Source: Larix kaempferi
Taxonomy: Eukaryota; Streptophyta; Pinopsida; Pinales; Pinaceae
Direction of reading: 5' to 3'
Assembly: GCA_027924585.1 (NCBI GenBank)
Contig: BSBM01000252.1
Span: 6,510,001 to 6,574,000 of the forward strand
DNA length: 64,000 nucleotides
Below the pieces are notes generated by a model. That model saw nothing but the letters and a program-made list of their open reading frames with translations. It had not been told where the DNA came from and did no database searches. The number at the start of each line of letters is the position of its first letter. Position 1 is the first letter of the stretch. Of the stretch, positions 12,233 through 24,809 are shown one piece after another. Both the position numbers and the translations under genes were made by a program.

Positions 12233-14181
12233 TAGGGCACCATATATCACAGAGGGGGATAGAAGTTGATCAAGCAAAAGTTTCAGTAATCAGAACGCTG
12301 CCACCACCTGTTAAATAAAGGGATGTGAGAAGTTTCCTTGGACAAACAGGATACTACAGGAGATTTATTGAAAATTATAGCAGTATTGCTACACGAATGT
12401 TTTCCCTTCTCACAAAAGACACTGAGTTCATCTGGAAAAACCATTGCATGATAGCATTTGATAAACTTAAGGAGAAAACAATTACAGCTCCAGTACTCCA
12501 AGGACCATACTGGGAACTTCCATTCCACATCCACTCAGATGCATCAGGTAAGGCCATTGGATCTGTCCTTGGACATGAAAAAGAGAAGAAGCCCTATGCA
12601 ATATATTATATCAGTAAAAATTTGGCAAGGGCAGAATTAAATTATGCTGTCACCGAGAAGGAATTTTTGGTTGTCATACATGCCATTAATAAATTCAGGC
12701 ACTATATCACTAGCTACCAAATTTTTGTTCATACAGACCATTAAGCCTGAAGGTATATCATGAACAAACCCAACACAAGTGCTCGACTCATTAGATGGCT
12801 GCTACTCCTCCAAGAGTTTGACATCACGATTTTAGACAAGCCAGGTAAACACAATGTGCTGGCTAACTTTCTATCTAGGCTCACACATGGAAAAGACAGT
12901 GAAGTGATCAATGACAGTTTTCCATATGAGCACCTTTTTTCCATATCCACAAGAAGCCCATGGTTTTCTAACATAGCAAACTATTTAGTGTCTGGGAAGT
13001 TTCAAGAACATTACAGTTACAAAGAGAAGACTAAAGTAATAAGGCAACGTGCCACATACACATGGATAGAGGGCATGCTCTTCAAACAAGGACCAGATCA
13101 AATACTCAGAAGGTGCATTAGAGAAGATGAAGTTCATGACATAATGCATGCCACTCACAATGAACCATGTGGAGGACACTATGATGCAAAGAGGACAACC
13201 TATAAAATTTTGCAAACAGGGTACTATTGGCCAACACTCCACAAAGATGCTTATGAATATGTTTCACACTGTGATGACTACCAAAGAATGGGGAAACCAA
13301 CAAAAAAAGAAGAAATGCCTCTCCATCAACAAATCTCCTTGGAGGCATTCGAACATGGGGATTTTATTTTTTTGGTCCAATAAACCCACAGTCAAATCAA
13401 AAAAGCTGCATCCTAGTATGCACTAACAACACTTGCTGCAGCAAATGAAACCAAAGTGGCAAAATTCTTCACTAAGCAGATCTTTCACAGGTTTGGAGTA
13501 CCAAGAGAACTAGTCTATGATCAAGGCCCACAGTTTACATCAAATCTAATAGATGACTTACTTAAAAGAAAAAATGTCAAGCACAGACAGTCCTCCTCCT
13601 ATAACCCTCAAGCCAATGGTCAAGCTGAGGTAACAAACAGAGAATTAGAGAGGATTTTGACAAAGACTGTCCAACTCCACAAAAGAGATTGGGTTGACAG
13701 ACTGAGTGAGGCAGTTTGGGCCTCTAATACCACATGGAATACAACAACATGATTCACACCTTATGAACTAGTATATGGAAAGAAAGCCATGCTACCAATT
13801 GAATTTGAACTAAAGACATTAAGAATTTCAACAGAGTTAAATATGGAACTATTAGAGATACAACAAGAACGCATGCTACAATTGAATCAACTAGATGAGC
13901 AACACCAGCAAGCACTTTCCCATACCAAAATCATCCAATAAACAAAGGAAGAAGTTGCATGACAAACACCTAAAGGATAAAACGTTCAAAGAAGGTGACT
14001 AGGCAATACTCTATGACTCAAGGTTTCACACATTCAAGGGAAAGCTAACAACTAGATGGCTGGGACCTTACATAATTCAAAAGATCTATGAAAATGGAGT
14101 TGTAAGGATCATTACAATTGATGAAGAGGCGTTCCCCATGATAGTAAATGGACATCGGCTCAAACTTAACAAGAAGCCATA
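12233..14181 (+). pseudogene. Ty3/Gypsy pol remnant: RT end, RNase H, integrase
   Basis: Reading starts mid-codon at GHHIS, the end of the RT palm/thumb. Next come the RT connection block (VRSFLGQTGYYRRFI, about 12325), RNase H (FHIHSDASGKAIGSVLG at about 12525; ELNYAVTEKE; IFVHTDH) and the end of RNase H (ANFLSRL). The integrase zinc region follows (HATHNEPCGGHYD...CDDY, about 13150-13280), in which the last cysteine of HHCC appears as tyrosine. The catalytic core has YDQGPQF and NPQANGQAEV (13510-13640). A C-terminal part reaches a stop at 14179-14181. Stops at 12316-12318, 12742-12744, 12748-12750 and 13750-13752, plus frame changes near 13370-13450 and beyond 13930, disable it. The 5' part of this element is missing because the CACTA element interrupts it. 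Confidence 0.9.
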
Positions 14182-15095
14182 GTCAAATGAGGATTTTACA
14201 CAGGTACTCTACTAGCAACAACTGATGCTGATAGAGAGCATGGAAAATCATTGAAATTCAATTCATAAAAAAAAAGAAAAAGAAAAATTGCTGAAAAAAA
14301 AAGGAAGCAAATTGAAAACAAGAATGAAAAAAGAAGAGAAGAAAAACAAACAATAAAAAAGAAAATGATAAGAAAAAAACATGAGAAAGGGGGATGAGCA
14401 AAATGCCAAATACCAAACTACAAAAAATGACACAATCAAGTAAACACAGGTAAAATTGTAGAACATCATACATCACCAAGAAGAACCAGCATGCACACTG
14501 CAGACAAATCAAATCAAGAGAGCTAGGTATCAATAATCAAGCGAGCCAGTCATATATTCAAGTTAGTAGCAAATATATCACACTACAGAATTCAGTCAAG
14601 TGAGCCTTCCATTATTCAAAACCTGCTACTATTCAAGCGAGCCTGCCATCGAATACAAGTGATCTAGCAATCTAATAAAGTGAGCCAAAAAATTATCAAC
14701 ATTGCAGCAACCAAGCGAGCCAACCACGTAATCAAGAAGAAAGAAAAGGTATCAACTACTACAGAATTCATTTCCAGCAAACAAGTTATTCAATCACATC
14801 TGCAATATCTTCACTCGAGCCTGCCTAGATTACAACAATACAAAGAAGAATCAGCAACCCAATGCAAAAGCATCATCACAAAATCAAATAAAAAAAAATG
14901 GCATGAAGTTCAAAAGCAGCTAATACAACAAATTCAAATGAACCTAAGGAAAAAGCAAGAAGTGCACATACCTGGAAGTTAGTGTGGTCACACAACCAGC
15001 AATCCAGCCCTCAAACCTGTAATCAACCTCAACCATTTGAGGTAAGATAGCTACACTCCAAGTGTTGGTTTATTGTTATAGTAAAGGGTTTCAGG
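14182..15095 (+). other. Gypsy spacer with purine-rich run and gcgagcc words
   Basis: Contains an A/G-rich low-complexity stretch (14264-14400) and then scattered copies of a word close to caagcgagcc (about 14540, 14596, 14635, 14679, 14712). It lies between pol and the extra ORF of the same element. I see no gene. Confidence 0.6.
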
Positions 15096-17406
15096 ATGAC
15101 AAAAGGTTTCAAGAAAAGTGAACCAGAGGAACACAACGCTATTTATCAGAATCTGCGAATCTTAACAATCATCCGCAGCGTGAGCTGGATGCCTTTAATC
15201 TTAGGATTGAAAGGATACAATACAAGGGTGGCTCTGGAGTTTGCAAGAAATTTAAAGCATATCAAGGATGAACAGTTCGTCACGTGAGTGAAGGGGTTAC
15301 GTATAAGGTTGGATGATGAAGTGATTTCCAAATTCACTAGTTTGTCAATGGGTCTGCATTGGAGAAGGGATGACCGGGAGGCAAACCATGAAGAAAATGA
15401 AACATTTTTCAAGCAAGGAAAGGTCTATGACGAAGATAAAAATGGATTCAAAATACTCTCCATGCCGGCACCATGGGATGAAATGGCTGCAATCGTCCAG
15501 AAATACATTAGATGCATTGGTAGGCTAAGTTATGTTTCTATTTTTCATTTTTGAATTCTGGAGCTGTTGAGGCACAGGGTCCATCTTCCACCGAACAACA
15601 ACATTAGCATTCCATACTATCTTCTCCTATCTCTGGAAGAAATGAGCAAGAAAGTGATTAAAGGAAAAGAGGATGCTTTATCCCACCATGGGCTGATCAA
15701 ATTGATTGTTTGTGAGGAATTAAAAGTGTAGATCCCAAAGCTTTCTTGGGAAGAATTCATGTTGGTATTTGTTGAGGATGTTCAAAGAATGAAGGGTACA
15801 CCCACAGTTGGCATACCCCTACCTCCTGGATCAAAGGACAAGACTGCCTCTACATCAGGGACTAAGAGGAAAATTGATCTGGACAGTGTGGTTGATACCC
15901 TGGTGAAGATAAATCATTCACGAGATGACTCCCCCAAAATGAAACCAAGGATTTCTACCAATAGTCAAGGGTCGAAGAGATGAAGTAAAAGATTCACACA
16001 AGCATCCAGAATCCAAATTACCAAGGAGGAGAAAATGGAATCCAGTCCCCTAGTTCAAAATGTGTCTGGTGATGATGATGATCTTTGGGTAGATCAGGAA
16101 GATCCCACTACACCAAAAGAGCTGGATGAATAAGAAGAGTTGGATACAGAAGAAAAGAAGGATGAACAAGAAGAGTAGGACGCAGAAGAAGAGTAGGATG
16201 AATAAGAAGAGCAGGACGCAGAAGAAGAGCAGGACGCAGAAGAAGAGCAGGACGCAGAAGAAGAGCAAGATGAACAAGAAGAGCAGGGTGAACAAGAAGA
16301 ATAGGATGCAGAAGAAGAACAGAATGCACAAGAAGAGCAAGACAACTTCTAGGGGAACCCTCCTGAGCACAATGAAAACCCTAGGGTTGCTGACCAACTC
16401 ATTGAGGCATGAAAAAAACTAGAAAAGCTCAGAAAGGAGCTGGCAACATTGAGAATTAAATCAGAAGCTAGCCAATGTCTCCCCTGTTTTCACCTGAAAA
16501 GACACAAATTCTGAAAATGCATCATGTAGGGGAGCTAAAATTGGCTGAGCGGAAAAATTCAACACTTAAAGAGAAATTGGCTGAGGCACAAGAGGAGTTA
16601 GCCAAAAAGGACCAAGAGATTGTTCAATTGAGGGACGTTTTGGCTACTACCACTAAAATATATGATAAACTACTGGACCTCAGGCTGCCATCAACAATTT
16701 ATGCAGTTTATCTACAAGAAAAGTGGGGCAAATTCCAGCTCCAAAGGTTAAAACAGGGACTCCCGATAGAGATAAAATCCCCCAAAGAATTTATGGATAC
16801 ATCTCTAAACTCCACAAAATTTGAGAAGGACTAGCTAAGTGAATTTTTCTTGCACAATTTTGTAGTTCCTAGCTTTCCCAACTGGTCGCCAAACCCTTAC
16901 ACGGGCGATTTCCGGTTGAGGGCACTATGTTCATGGATGAATCATGAATTTGAATGAGCTCAGGACTACCACATTTATGTTGCAGAAAAATGGCAAAATC
17001 CATTAATGGTCAAGGTAGAGGCGACTCACCCTGAAAGAATAATTTACAACCATAGGATGAGGAGATGATCCCCATTCTCCTTGCAAAGCAGTAGGAGGCT
17101 GTGGCACACTTTGATGTTACTCTCCAAAGCACACACAAAGAGGTTCATGAGTCTATTAATGAAAGATGGCACAGAGTAGCAAGTGATCTAAAAAGAAGAG
17201 AGCTCCACTCCCCTCTCAGACTTGAAGCTGCTCTTTTTAAATCCAAACTCTACAGGGAATACTTGATAAGGAATCAGCTCAGATGGATTGGAATGAGGCT
17301 GAATCCCCGATTTTTCCTTCCCACGATTATTAAGGAACAAATTAATGAGGAAGAAGAGAGGAGATCATGGGTCAAGGAGGATCAGAGCATGGGTTACTAC
17401 AGGTAG
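15096..17406 (+). pseudogene. extra ORF downstream of Gypsy pol, decayed
   Basis: Several open stretches follow one another between pol and the 3' LTR: 15096-15287, 15288-15554, 15759-15983, 16475-16834 and 17101-17406. The first two carry a block (NLKHIKDEQFVT, then VKGLRIRLDDEVISKF, LPPNNNISIPYYLLLSL) like the plant transposon-associated domain seen in Tat-type Gypsy extra ORFs. Then come a K/S-rich part, an acidic E/Q repeat and a coiled-coil (LAERKNSTLKEKLAEAQEEL, about 16540). Position and composition fit the extra ORF that Tat-lineage elements carry; its function is unknown. Stops and frame breaks throughout make it a remnant. Confidence 0.65.
16110..16345 (+). repeat. short tandem repeat coding E/Q/D-rich tract
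   Basis: Fifteen- to eighteen-base units close to gaagaagagcaggacgca repeat about twelve times. In the frame of the surrounding ORF they read EEQDAE-like. Point changes of gag or cag to tag introduce several stops. Confidence 0.85.
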
Positions 17407-17494
17407 GCAGGGACCCCCAAGGTGGTAGCATGGGACATCAAGGACGTTGTCGATGATATGAATATGTCACCCAAGGATGGGTGAATCCTTCAAG

Positions 17495-17506
17495 AATGGG
17501 GGAGAA
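17495..17506 (+). promoter_or_regulatory. polypurine tract of Gypsy element
   Basis: The purine run aatgggggagaa sits directly before tgatgag, the expected layout for priming plus-strand DNA at the edge of a 3' LTR. Confidence 0.65.
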
Positions 17507-18069
17507 TGATGAGTCCAAGTTACAGGTATTTGATAGCCTTTTTCCCCACTGTAAAGCACAAGAAAGGGTGAAGAAATACACTTGTTTTGTGGGAGAAATG
17601 ATTTACCTTGATTATTTAATGAATTTGTTTTAAAGATTATTCTTGTATGTTTGAAAGCGTGTTCAATAAACTAATTATATGAAAATTGAGTATGATTGAG
17701 CAGGTCCAGGTACACTAGGGGACAAACATGCAAATCAATCAAAGGACCGAAATATCATACAAAGCTCAGTGCCTTTTTCCCTGATTTCTAGAGAGAACTC
17801 TTGTTCAAACAGAATCGGCAATTAGACATATAGTTAGGTTAAGCATTAGAGGAATATATATACAGGCCTCTCGGCTAGCGAGAGGGTTCTGTTGCCATTT
17901 TTGAGAACCATCATTTTACGTTTTTATACTGCTGAGACAATTTGTGTTACAGACCTTTATCAAACCATGAATTTACTATTTTGAATAAAGATTTGATGTT
18001 GCTTTCAATTCAACATCTGTAAGTTTTCTCCACTCCTGAGTACGGGTTGGAGAGGGCCCCTCCAACATG
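17507..18069 (+). repeat. probable Gypsy 3' LTR (end uncertain)
   Basis: Starts TG just after the polypurine tract. It holds a TATA-like atatatatac (about 17851) and an aataaa (17982), the usual promoter and polyadenylation layout. A ca dinucleotide at 18068-18069 is a possible end, but no second LTR copy exists in the window to confirm it. Confidence 0.45.
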
Positions 18070-19585
18070 TAAGTCAAGAGATTTTACTGTTCAGGTATTT
18101 TTCATTATGTGCTTTATATTGACTTAATCTATATCGCATGTGAAAGTATTTTCGATGGCATTCAAATAACATGAATTGATTTCTATAGTAAAGCGACCAT
18201 TCTGATTCCGTAGTAGTTTATAGCGCATTCTGTAGTTCAGTAATGTTGTTTCTGTAGACCTGTAGTAGCATTCTGCCAAGACATGATTTGACACTTATTT
18301 TCCTGTGTGCTTGCTGTTAGCACCTATTTATTTTTTGCAGCATAAAAATGAATGTGAAAGGTGGATGGTTGAACAACTACCTGAGGGAAGCTTGAAGTAC
18401 TCTCCATCCACGATGGCCAGGTGCTAAGACAAGAAAAGAAGAGGTCTAGAAGGACCTAATGCAATAAAAATGGAATAATTTCGAAGTATGGGTATTAATA
18501 TGCAAGGGAAATCAAATAATGGGATAAAAAGACCCTAAGTCCTATAGTCCACATGTGAATGATGAGAAAGGTTAAGTACCATGCAGGTAGGCACCGTCGA
18601 TCGGGCTCAGGCGCGAGATCAATGGTTCCTGTTGACAGTCGCATGGTCGAGTTGCAATGAAGAAAGGGCTTAAGCGGATGCGATGGGATTTTCTCGCTGG
18701 ACAGATGTCAACTCCGGAAGGTGTCACAAGGAGGAAAAGCGGTAAAAAGGACTATTTCAAGCCCATGCGATGCCGCGAGGGTGGGACAGGACATTAAATA
18801 TCTACAGGGGAGAATCCCTCGCCTCCAATTGGATGGTGAGCGACATATGTGGTTTGCCAATATATGAGTCCGCCCAGATCGATGGTTCAGATGGCAAGGA
18901 GAGCCACATCAATGGCTAGTGGAGGTTGGAAGCACACGAAAGATAATAGGAACGACCCCACTAGCAGACAGATGATTTAAGAGTTAAATGGAGTATAAAA
19001 CCTCACTGTTGATACACGCTTGAGAAGAGATGAAGGGTTCTCATAGATAGTCGCATCAATAAATAGCACATTGGATAACGGCAAGGCGGATCCGATGGAT
19101 TTTTCCCGCCAGACAGGTGTCAGCTCTAGAGCCTGTCGCATGGAGAAAAGGCAGTATAGGAAACCATTTTGGGTGCATGAGATACCACCTCATAGATGCA
19201 TGCGAATGAGATGAATGGCCCATATGGAAACTAGCAAGATTATCCAATGATGGAAATAAATGAGTTGTCAAATCAGTAGGTAAAGGGAAGTCAGATCCGA
19301 CGGTGGACAATGAGCACGTGGGAGATAAATGGTTGAGATTGAAGGACAGTGGCCAAGGAAGCCGAAGGTTATGGAAACACGGTTATATATATACGAACGG
19401 CTGTAAAAGTTGACATTTGTTTCGAAGCCTGTCGAAGTCAGAAAGTCTCTCAGCATGTGGCAGATGACGAAGGCGACAAAACCTTCGACAGGGTGCGTCC
19501 AGGGCTTCCAAAGTGACAGGTAGGACTGTGTAACCACCTTTCTCTGAAAATTTGAGTCTTTTATAGTCATAAGATAGGGGAAGAA
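18070..19585. other. spacer with diverged ~405-bp-spaced direct repeats
   Basis: Blocks near 18675-18790 and 19090-19200 resemble each other: gatgggattttctcgctggacag against gatggatttttcccgccagacag, each followed by a tgtca...cctgtcgca-type stretch. A TATA-like tatatatata at about 19384 precedes the next ORF by about 200 bp. This may be an LTR or leader of the downstream element; I found no partner copy. Confidence 0.4.
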
Positions 19586-22500
19586 CAGGTTTCTATTGGT
19601 TCTAGGGTTAAGGTCGCCCTGGAAGATAGAGATGTCGATGTGTTTGACACATACATTCGGCTCCCTGTCCTGGAGATCAAGAAAAGATTGGAGGCCTTAT
19701 ATGAACAAGGTCTGGATATACATGGGGTTTTCAGGTCGTCATTTGTTTCCTTTTGTCTTGACTAGGTAGTGTCTTTCCCTGAATTTGTATCATGGTGTTC
19801 CTTGAATTACTCAGAGCCCCAGAGGATAATTATGGATTCCCATCAGTCTAGAGTCATCTGTGCTATAGATGCGTCGGTTCTTAGGAATTCTTTTTTTGTC
19901 TCCGAGTCACAGAACCTTGGGTTGGAATGTTTTTCTTAAGAGTCTCTACTTTCCCTGTTTCGCCAAATTACCCATGAGAGCTGTCAAGATTTTTTAGCCA
20001 CATGCCTAAAACCCGACTCAAAAATTGCAGAAAAGTACTACCCCTTGAATGTCAGCCTTTTTGATGACAATTCCTAGTTGGTTTTTTCTTTAGTGGCTCA
20101 ATTTTTAGGATTAAGTACAGATTTGTGGGTAACTGAAGTCCAGTTGAGTTTAGGATTAGCATTAGTTTGGAAAGTTCTGAAAATGGGCTCATCCTATCCC
20201 TTAAGTTCGATGAATTTTTGGTAGAGAGAATACATGTACAGTTGAGCAAGTTCCCAAATGCTAGGTTTTTCAGGTACCAGACATAGCTTATGAAAATTAT
20301 TATGCACAGCAACGCAGAAAGCCCGCATTTTTCCCCATTGGTTGAAGAAGATGCTTTGATAGACGATGTCTTTAACTATATAAACTATATCTTACCCCCT
20401 GTTTACAAAGTCATCTTTGGGGAAGAATTGCCTAGGGTATTTCCCGAGATGAAAACAATTATGCAGTTGAAGATCGAACTGGCTATCGGTGACTGGTTTC
20501 TATTGAACGATACTACAGTCATTAGGCTGTATGGTTTTGTACAAGAGCCCTATGTTTTGCCCGCTTTTCTGACATTGCGAATCTTGAGTTTATCATGCAG
20601 AAACTGATTCTTGAAGAGGAGCAGTTCCTACAATTTAAGAAGGTCACTAATGTAAAATACCCTTGGAAGGTGGGTCCCTTCATAGTGAAAAGCAAAGAAG
20701 CTCTGTAGAATGTAAAAGAGTTATTGAAATCTCTGGGGTTCAAGAAAGATGTGGCGGTTGAATACGACCCCTTGCAAATCATTTCTAAGAGAAGGAAAAA
20801 TTGTAATCTAAGTGCTTTTGAACATAAGGAACCAGAAGGGGTATTAAAGGGACGAAATTTGTTGCACTGGGAACCCGAGGCGGAGAAGGTTGTGGAGTTA
20901 CAGGAAGGAGATCTAATGTTGTTCGATTTTATAATGGACATAGATCAGGTGCTGGACACTTTGGAAGTAGGCCATAAAAGAGACTTGGCGGAAGTTCGAG
21001 ATATGGATACTGGAGGAGGAAGTGGAGAAAAGCGGCTTAAAGTGGAAACACAAGTTGAAGTAATTGTTGCAGCCACTCACGCCGAGTTAGTTGTTTCTCC
21101 CACTAAAGAAGAGTTGGTCATCGCAGTGGCTCAAGAAGTATTGAATGTTCCGATGGATGGTGAGAGAGAAGAGGATGAGGGGCTTTCAACTCCTGAGGTT
21201 CAAATTAGAGAATATAATTTTCAGGATGGCAAGGAGGGTGATGAAGCTGATAAAATTCGGTCCAAAGTCGACCTGTGCGAAAAATATGGACAGAATAAGC
21301 AGGGCTCAGACCAAAGGCTATTTGATTTGATGTCAAGGGCTAGGAATTTGTCTAGTACTGAAACTTCCTTAATGACCATCAGAGATAAGGGGAATCGCAC
21401 TTTGAACCTGGCAATATTGATAGTGGATGAAGTGACTGAAATGAGGGTCAATTGGGAGAAGATACCAGTGCCGAAGATTTTGTAAAAGCGGCATTGAAGG
21501 GTGATGACTTGGAAGTTACTGTGAGAAAGTTAGAGAGCCAATTGAAGCAAGAAAAAAGTGAAAACTGAGCTTTGCAACAGCAGGTCAAGAAGCTACAATA
21601 TGACCTAGTTATAAGCAATGGTGGAGGCAAAACCATGAACAATCTATTGCCTGAGAAAGATAAGCTAATTTTGAAACTGCAGAAAAAGGAGAAAGTTCCT
21701 AATATCTAGCTAATCGAGGCTCCTGAAGAAACAAACTTTGAAATACAAAAGGAAACCTTGTCTAAAGAATTAAGTGATTGTAAAGCCGGGTTGCTAAAAT
21801 TTGCAGGGAAGGAAGAGAATTGGAAAAAGGAGAAAATGAGCCTAGAAAAGCAGCTTGATGACTTAAAAAGTAACTTGTCCAAATTGGACTCGCGACCTAC
21901 AAATATGAACCAAAGTGCAGATAGTAGTAGTACTGACAGCCTGGTGCAGGCTATGTCTCATATTAGCCTGAAGGATGTGGAAATCAAGGAGATGAAGGAC
22001 AAAGCTCTGAGGTTGGAGGAGGAGAGTGAAAAGAAGGAAGAAGAAGCAAAGACCCTCTGAGATAAGCATAATGAATTAGTTGATATCAATAAGAAGCTCA
22101 CCCGCCAAGTTACAGGACAAACATATTTGCAGGGTTGCAAGCATTTAGTATGGGATCAAATTATTAAAGAAGCTGAAGGTTTCAGGCCATACCTAGAATT
22201 TATAAGAATAAAAGAGAAAACAATCAGTGATGCTTTCACAGGTTATGCGGTTGCGAGAGAAACTCTTATCCGGAAGCCCAAGGAAACATCATTGAATGAT
22301 ATTAATTTTTTGAATAGTTTATTAGAGGAGGAAATGATCAACTTAAACATTGGAAACCGGATCCAGGAAATTACAGCAGCATGGAGAGTTCTGGGGAAGT
22401 ATGCATAGATTGAAGGCATGGAAACCAGAGCAGAGGAAATGAAGAGACAGGTAGCGAATTTCAAAGGATTGTTTGGTAAGCTGGCTAAGATGGGGTTACC

Positions 22501-22828
22501 ATCATTTTGGGATAATAATCAAGAGTTAATCTCCCAAACTAGTTATAAAAACTTGCTTTGGAACATAAGTATGGATCACACCAAGTTCAAACATCTAAAC
22601 CAATTGCTTATAGGTAGAACTTTGATGGAAAAGATCTTTGAAGACTTTGAAATCCTGAACCGATTGGTCGCCATTGGTGAAAGACTCCCTCCATCTTCCC
22701 TTGCAGAGCACATTGAGATCTGGGTTATGGTAAAGGAGATGACGGATTATGACCTCCCTTCTGCTGAGCTGTGGACTACTGTGGAAAGATACGGGAAAGT
22801 GAAATACATTCTCCACCCTCCACAATGA
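19586..22828 (+). pseudogene. large retroelement-type ORF with coiled-coil, decayed
   Basis: About 1,080 codons' worth of sequence is readable in pieces. 19600-20280 has IRLPVLEIKKRLEALYEQGL, VSFPEFVSW and LVAQFLGLSTDLWVTEVQ. 20290-20607 and 20724-21485 (253 codons open) follow, the latter with an acidic V/E/A-rich part. 21500-22060 holds heptad-rich coiled-coil (LDDLKSNLSKLD, EIKEMKDKALRLEEESEKKE). 22127-22828 holds a conserved-looking tail (GLPSFWDNNQELI, VERYGKVKYIL). Its build (globular N-part, acidic linker, coiled-coil) matches unassigned ORFs carried by plant Gypsy elements. No zinc knuckle, protease or polymerase motif is present. Many stops and at least two frame changes disable it. 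A cellular origin cannot be excluded. Confidence 0.55.
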
Positions 22829-24461
22829 TCGTTGGCTTTTACATAGTTGTTGTTTATTTGAGAAAATCAAAGACTTCTAAGATACTTTTATTTCTAAAAA
22901 GCAATTTGTAATATTTTTTGAGGCGACTATGAAAATAGTCAGCTGGAACAATTACTTCGTTATCTTTTATCTTTGTAGTTGAAAGTAAATATCACGTGGT
23001 AAAAATACTGGTAGGGATGAAAAGCAGTTAGACTGGTTCTACCTATTTATGTTTTTGTAGAGATAAGAAGTAAATCCTGATGAGTTGTCATTCAGTTGCA
23101 ACGGTTTTTAGTTTTGATGGATCGAGTATAAGGCTTAGGTCTTCTATATATATGAGGTAATAGAATGAAAAATGGTTGAAAATATTATTGGAAAACCTTT
23201 TGGAATTTTGAGAATCAGTCTGTAAGATATTTTGAGTTGTTTAATAAAGTTGCAGAGCCAAGCCTGAGTTTTTTCAGGGATTCTTGTGTAATTGGTTTGG
23301 TAGTATGTCTTTCCTTCTCCTATGTTAATTGTGTATCTTTCATTGTTATTTCTAGTCTGTAACATTTCTTCATACTTGGTGCAGTGTTATAGTTAAGCAG
23401 AATTCATACAAATTATGCTCTATTTATCTTATTCCAAGTATTTCAAAAATCTTTTCTACTAAAGTTGGTACATGATTCATTATCACATGCCTTGTATCGA
23501 TGGATTGTTTCTTTCTCTTCTGTTTCACCAATTAAAATCTCTTTGACTACTAGATGCTTACTACCTCACCCCTGTGTGAATGCATCCACAAAGAATTTGT
23601 AAATAAATGTTCAGAGTTTGTTTGAGGTGACTCCATTGCCCAATAGAGATTCATACGTTTCAACCAAACAACGTTTAAACCATTTTGTTTCCAGCATAAA
23701 TCTGATCTTTTGTGTATGTTGTAATTGAATATCTTGAATGATGAATGCTGGTGTACATTTTCATTGTTGACACCTTTGATTATTCCAGTTTTTTCATGAA
23801 TGTATAGAGAGCGCCCTCTTTGTTTGTGTTGGGTCAGTAGCACAAGCTAAATATTGGTTAGTGGTTACCCCATATTTCCCTCTCCCACAACCTAGGGGGT
23901 CATTTTGGGTGTTAACACTTGCATTACTTATGAAATAGTGATCCATATATTGAAGCTCATGCACTTTTCCATTATTATAGTTGCTCATGAAGATTGATTA
24001 CTTTCAACACTTTAGTTAATTGATGATTAATTTGTAGCATTGGATAATTGCATTCTGAATTTAGCTTTTGGCATTTGAATATTTTAAATTAGATTTCCAG
24101 TTTATGTATTTGAATTACAGTATCTACTTCTTAAATTAGAGATCCAGCTTTCGGTATTATAGAATAGATTTGCTAAGTTTTCAACATTTGAATTCATAGT
24201 ATAGATTTACTGTTTTCCGGAATATTAATTCTTAAAGTATATTTACTGTTTTCAGGATTTAAATTCTTAAAAATAGATTTATTGTCTTCAGCATTTGAAC
24301 TTCTTAGCATAGGTATTTATCCTCCATAGATTAGGAAAACCTTTGAAACATTGATACCAACCCCCAACCACGACAAAGACTATCCTATAAGAGCACATAT
24401 AGTGCCAGCACCTCTAAAGTTTGTACGTCCCCCGGGTTGATAATTAAAGTAGGATCCTGGT
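22829..24461. other. spacer without recognisable gene
   Basis: AT-rich, with no supported ORF. A TATA-like tctatatatatgagg lies near 23141. The right edge meets the truncated integrase of the minus-strand Gypsy element near 24440-24480. Confidence 0.5.
24040..24310. repeat. diverged ~55-60-bp tandem repeat
   Basis: About five degenerate copies share a gtatagatttactgttttc...gaattctta pattern (for example near 24150, 24200, 24235 and 24275). They are strongly diverged in length and sequence. Confidence 0.55.
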
Positions 24462-24782
24462 CTAGCTTCCCTCATTGGGCATCCATTCTAAGAGATCACA
24501 AAAGGGCATCTCATCTCTACGAGATGGATTTCTTGTTCTTTGGCATACATCGCAAATCCTGTAGTGTTCCTTTGAACCTTTATGTATAGTAGGCCACCAT
24601 AGTCCTCTCAAAATATTCCGTGCAGTAGATTTCCCTGCATAGTGACCTCCAGATACTCCTAAATGTGTTTCAACTAGTATGATAGGCCTCTCATGCTCTA
24701 GTACACATCTACGCAACACTTCATTTGGTCCCAATTTATATAATTTTCCTGCAATCAAGGTAAAATCAGTTGATATTACCAC
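24462..24782 (-). pseudogene. Gypsy integrase zinc-binding fragment
   Basis: About 107 codons with the HHCC integrase N-domain: VETHLGVSGGHYAGKSTARN, WWPTIHKG and CDVCQRTRN. The DDE core that should follow is absent, and similarity stops just after DEMPFCDLLEWM. It continues from the RNase H region upstream, with frame lesions between. Confidence 0.85.
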
Positions 24783-24809
24783 TAACTATTTCTTCTACTG
24801 CATAGTGAA

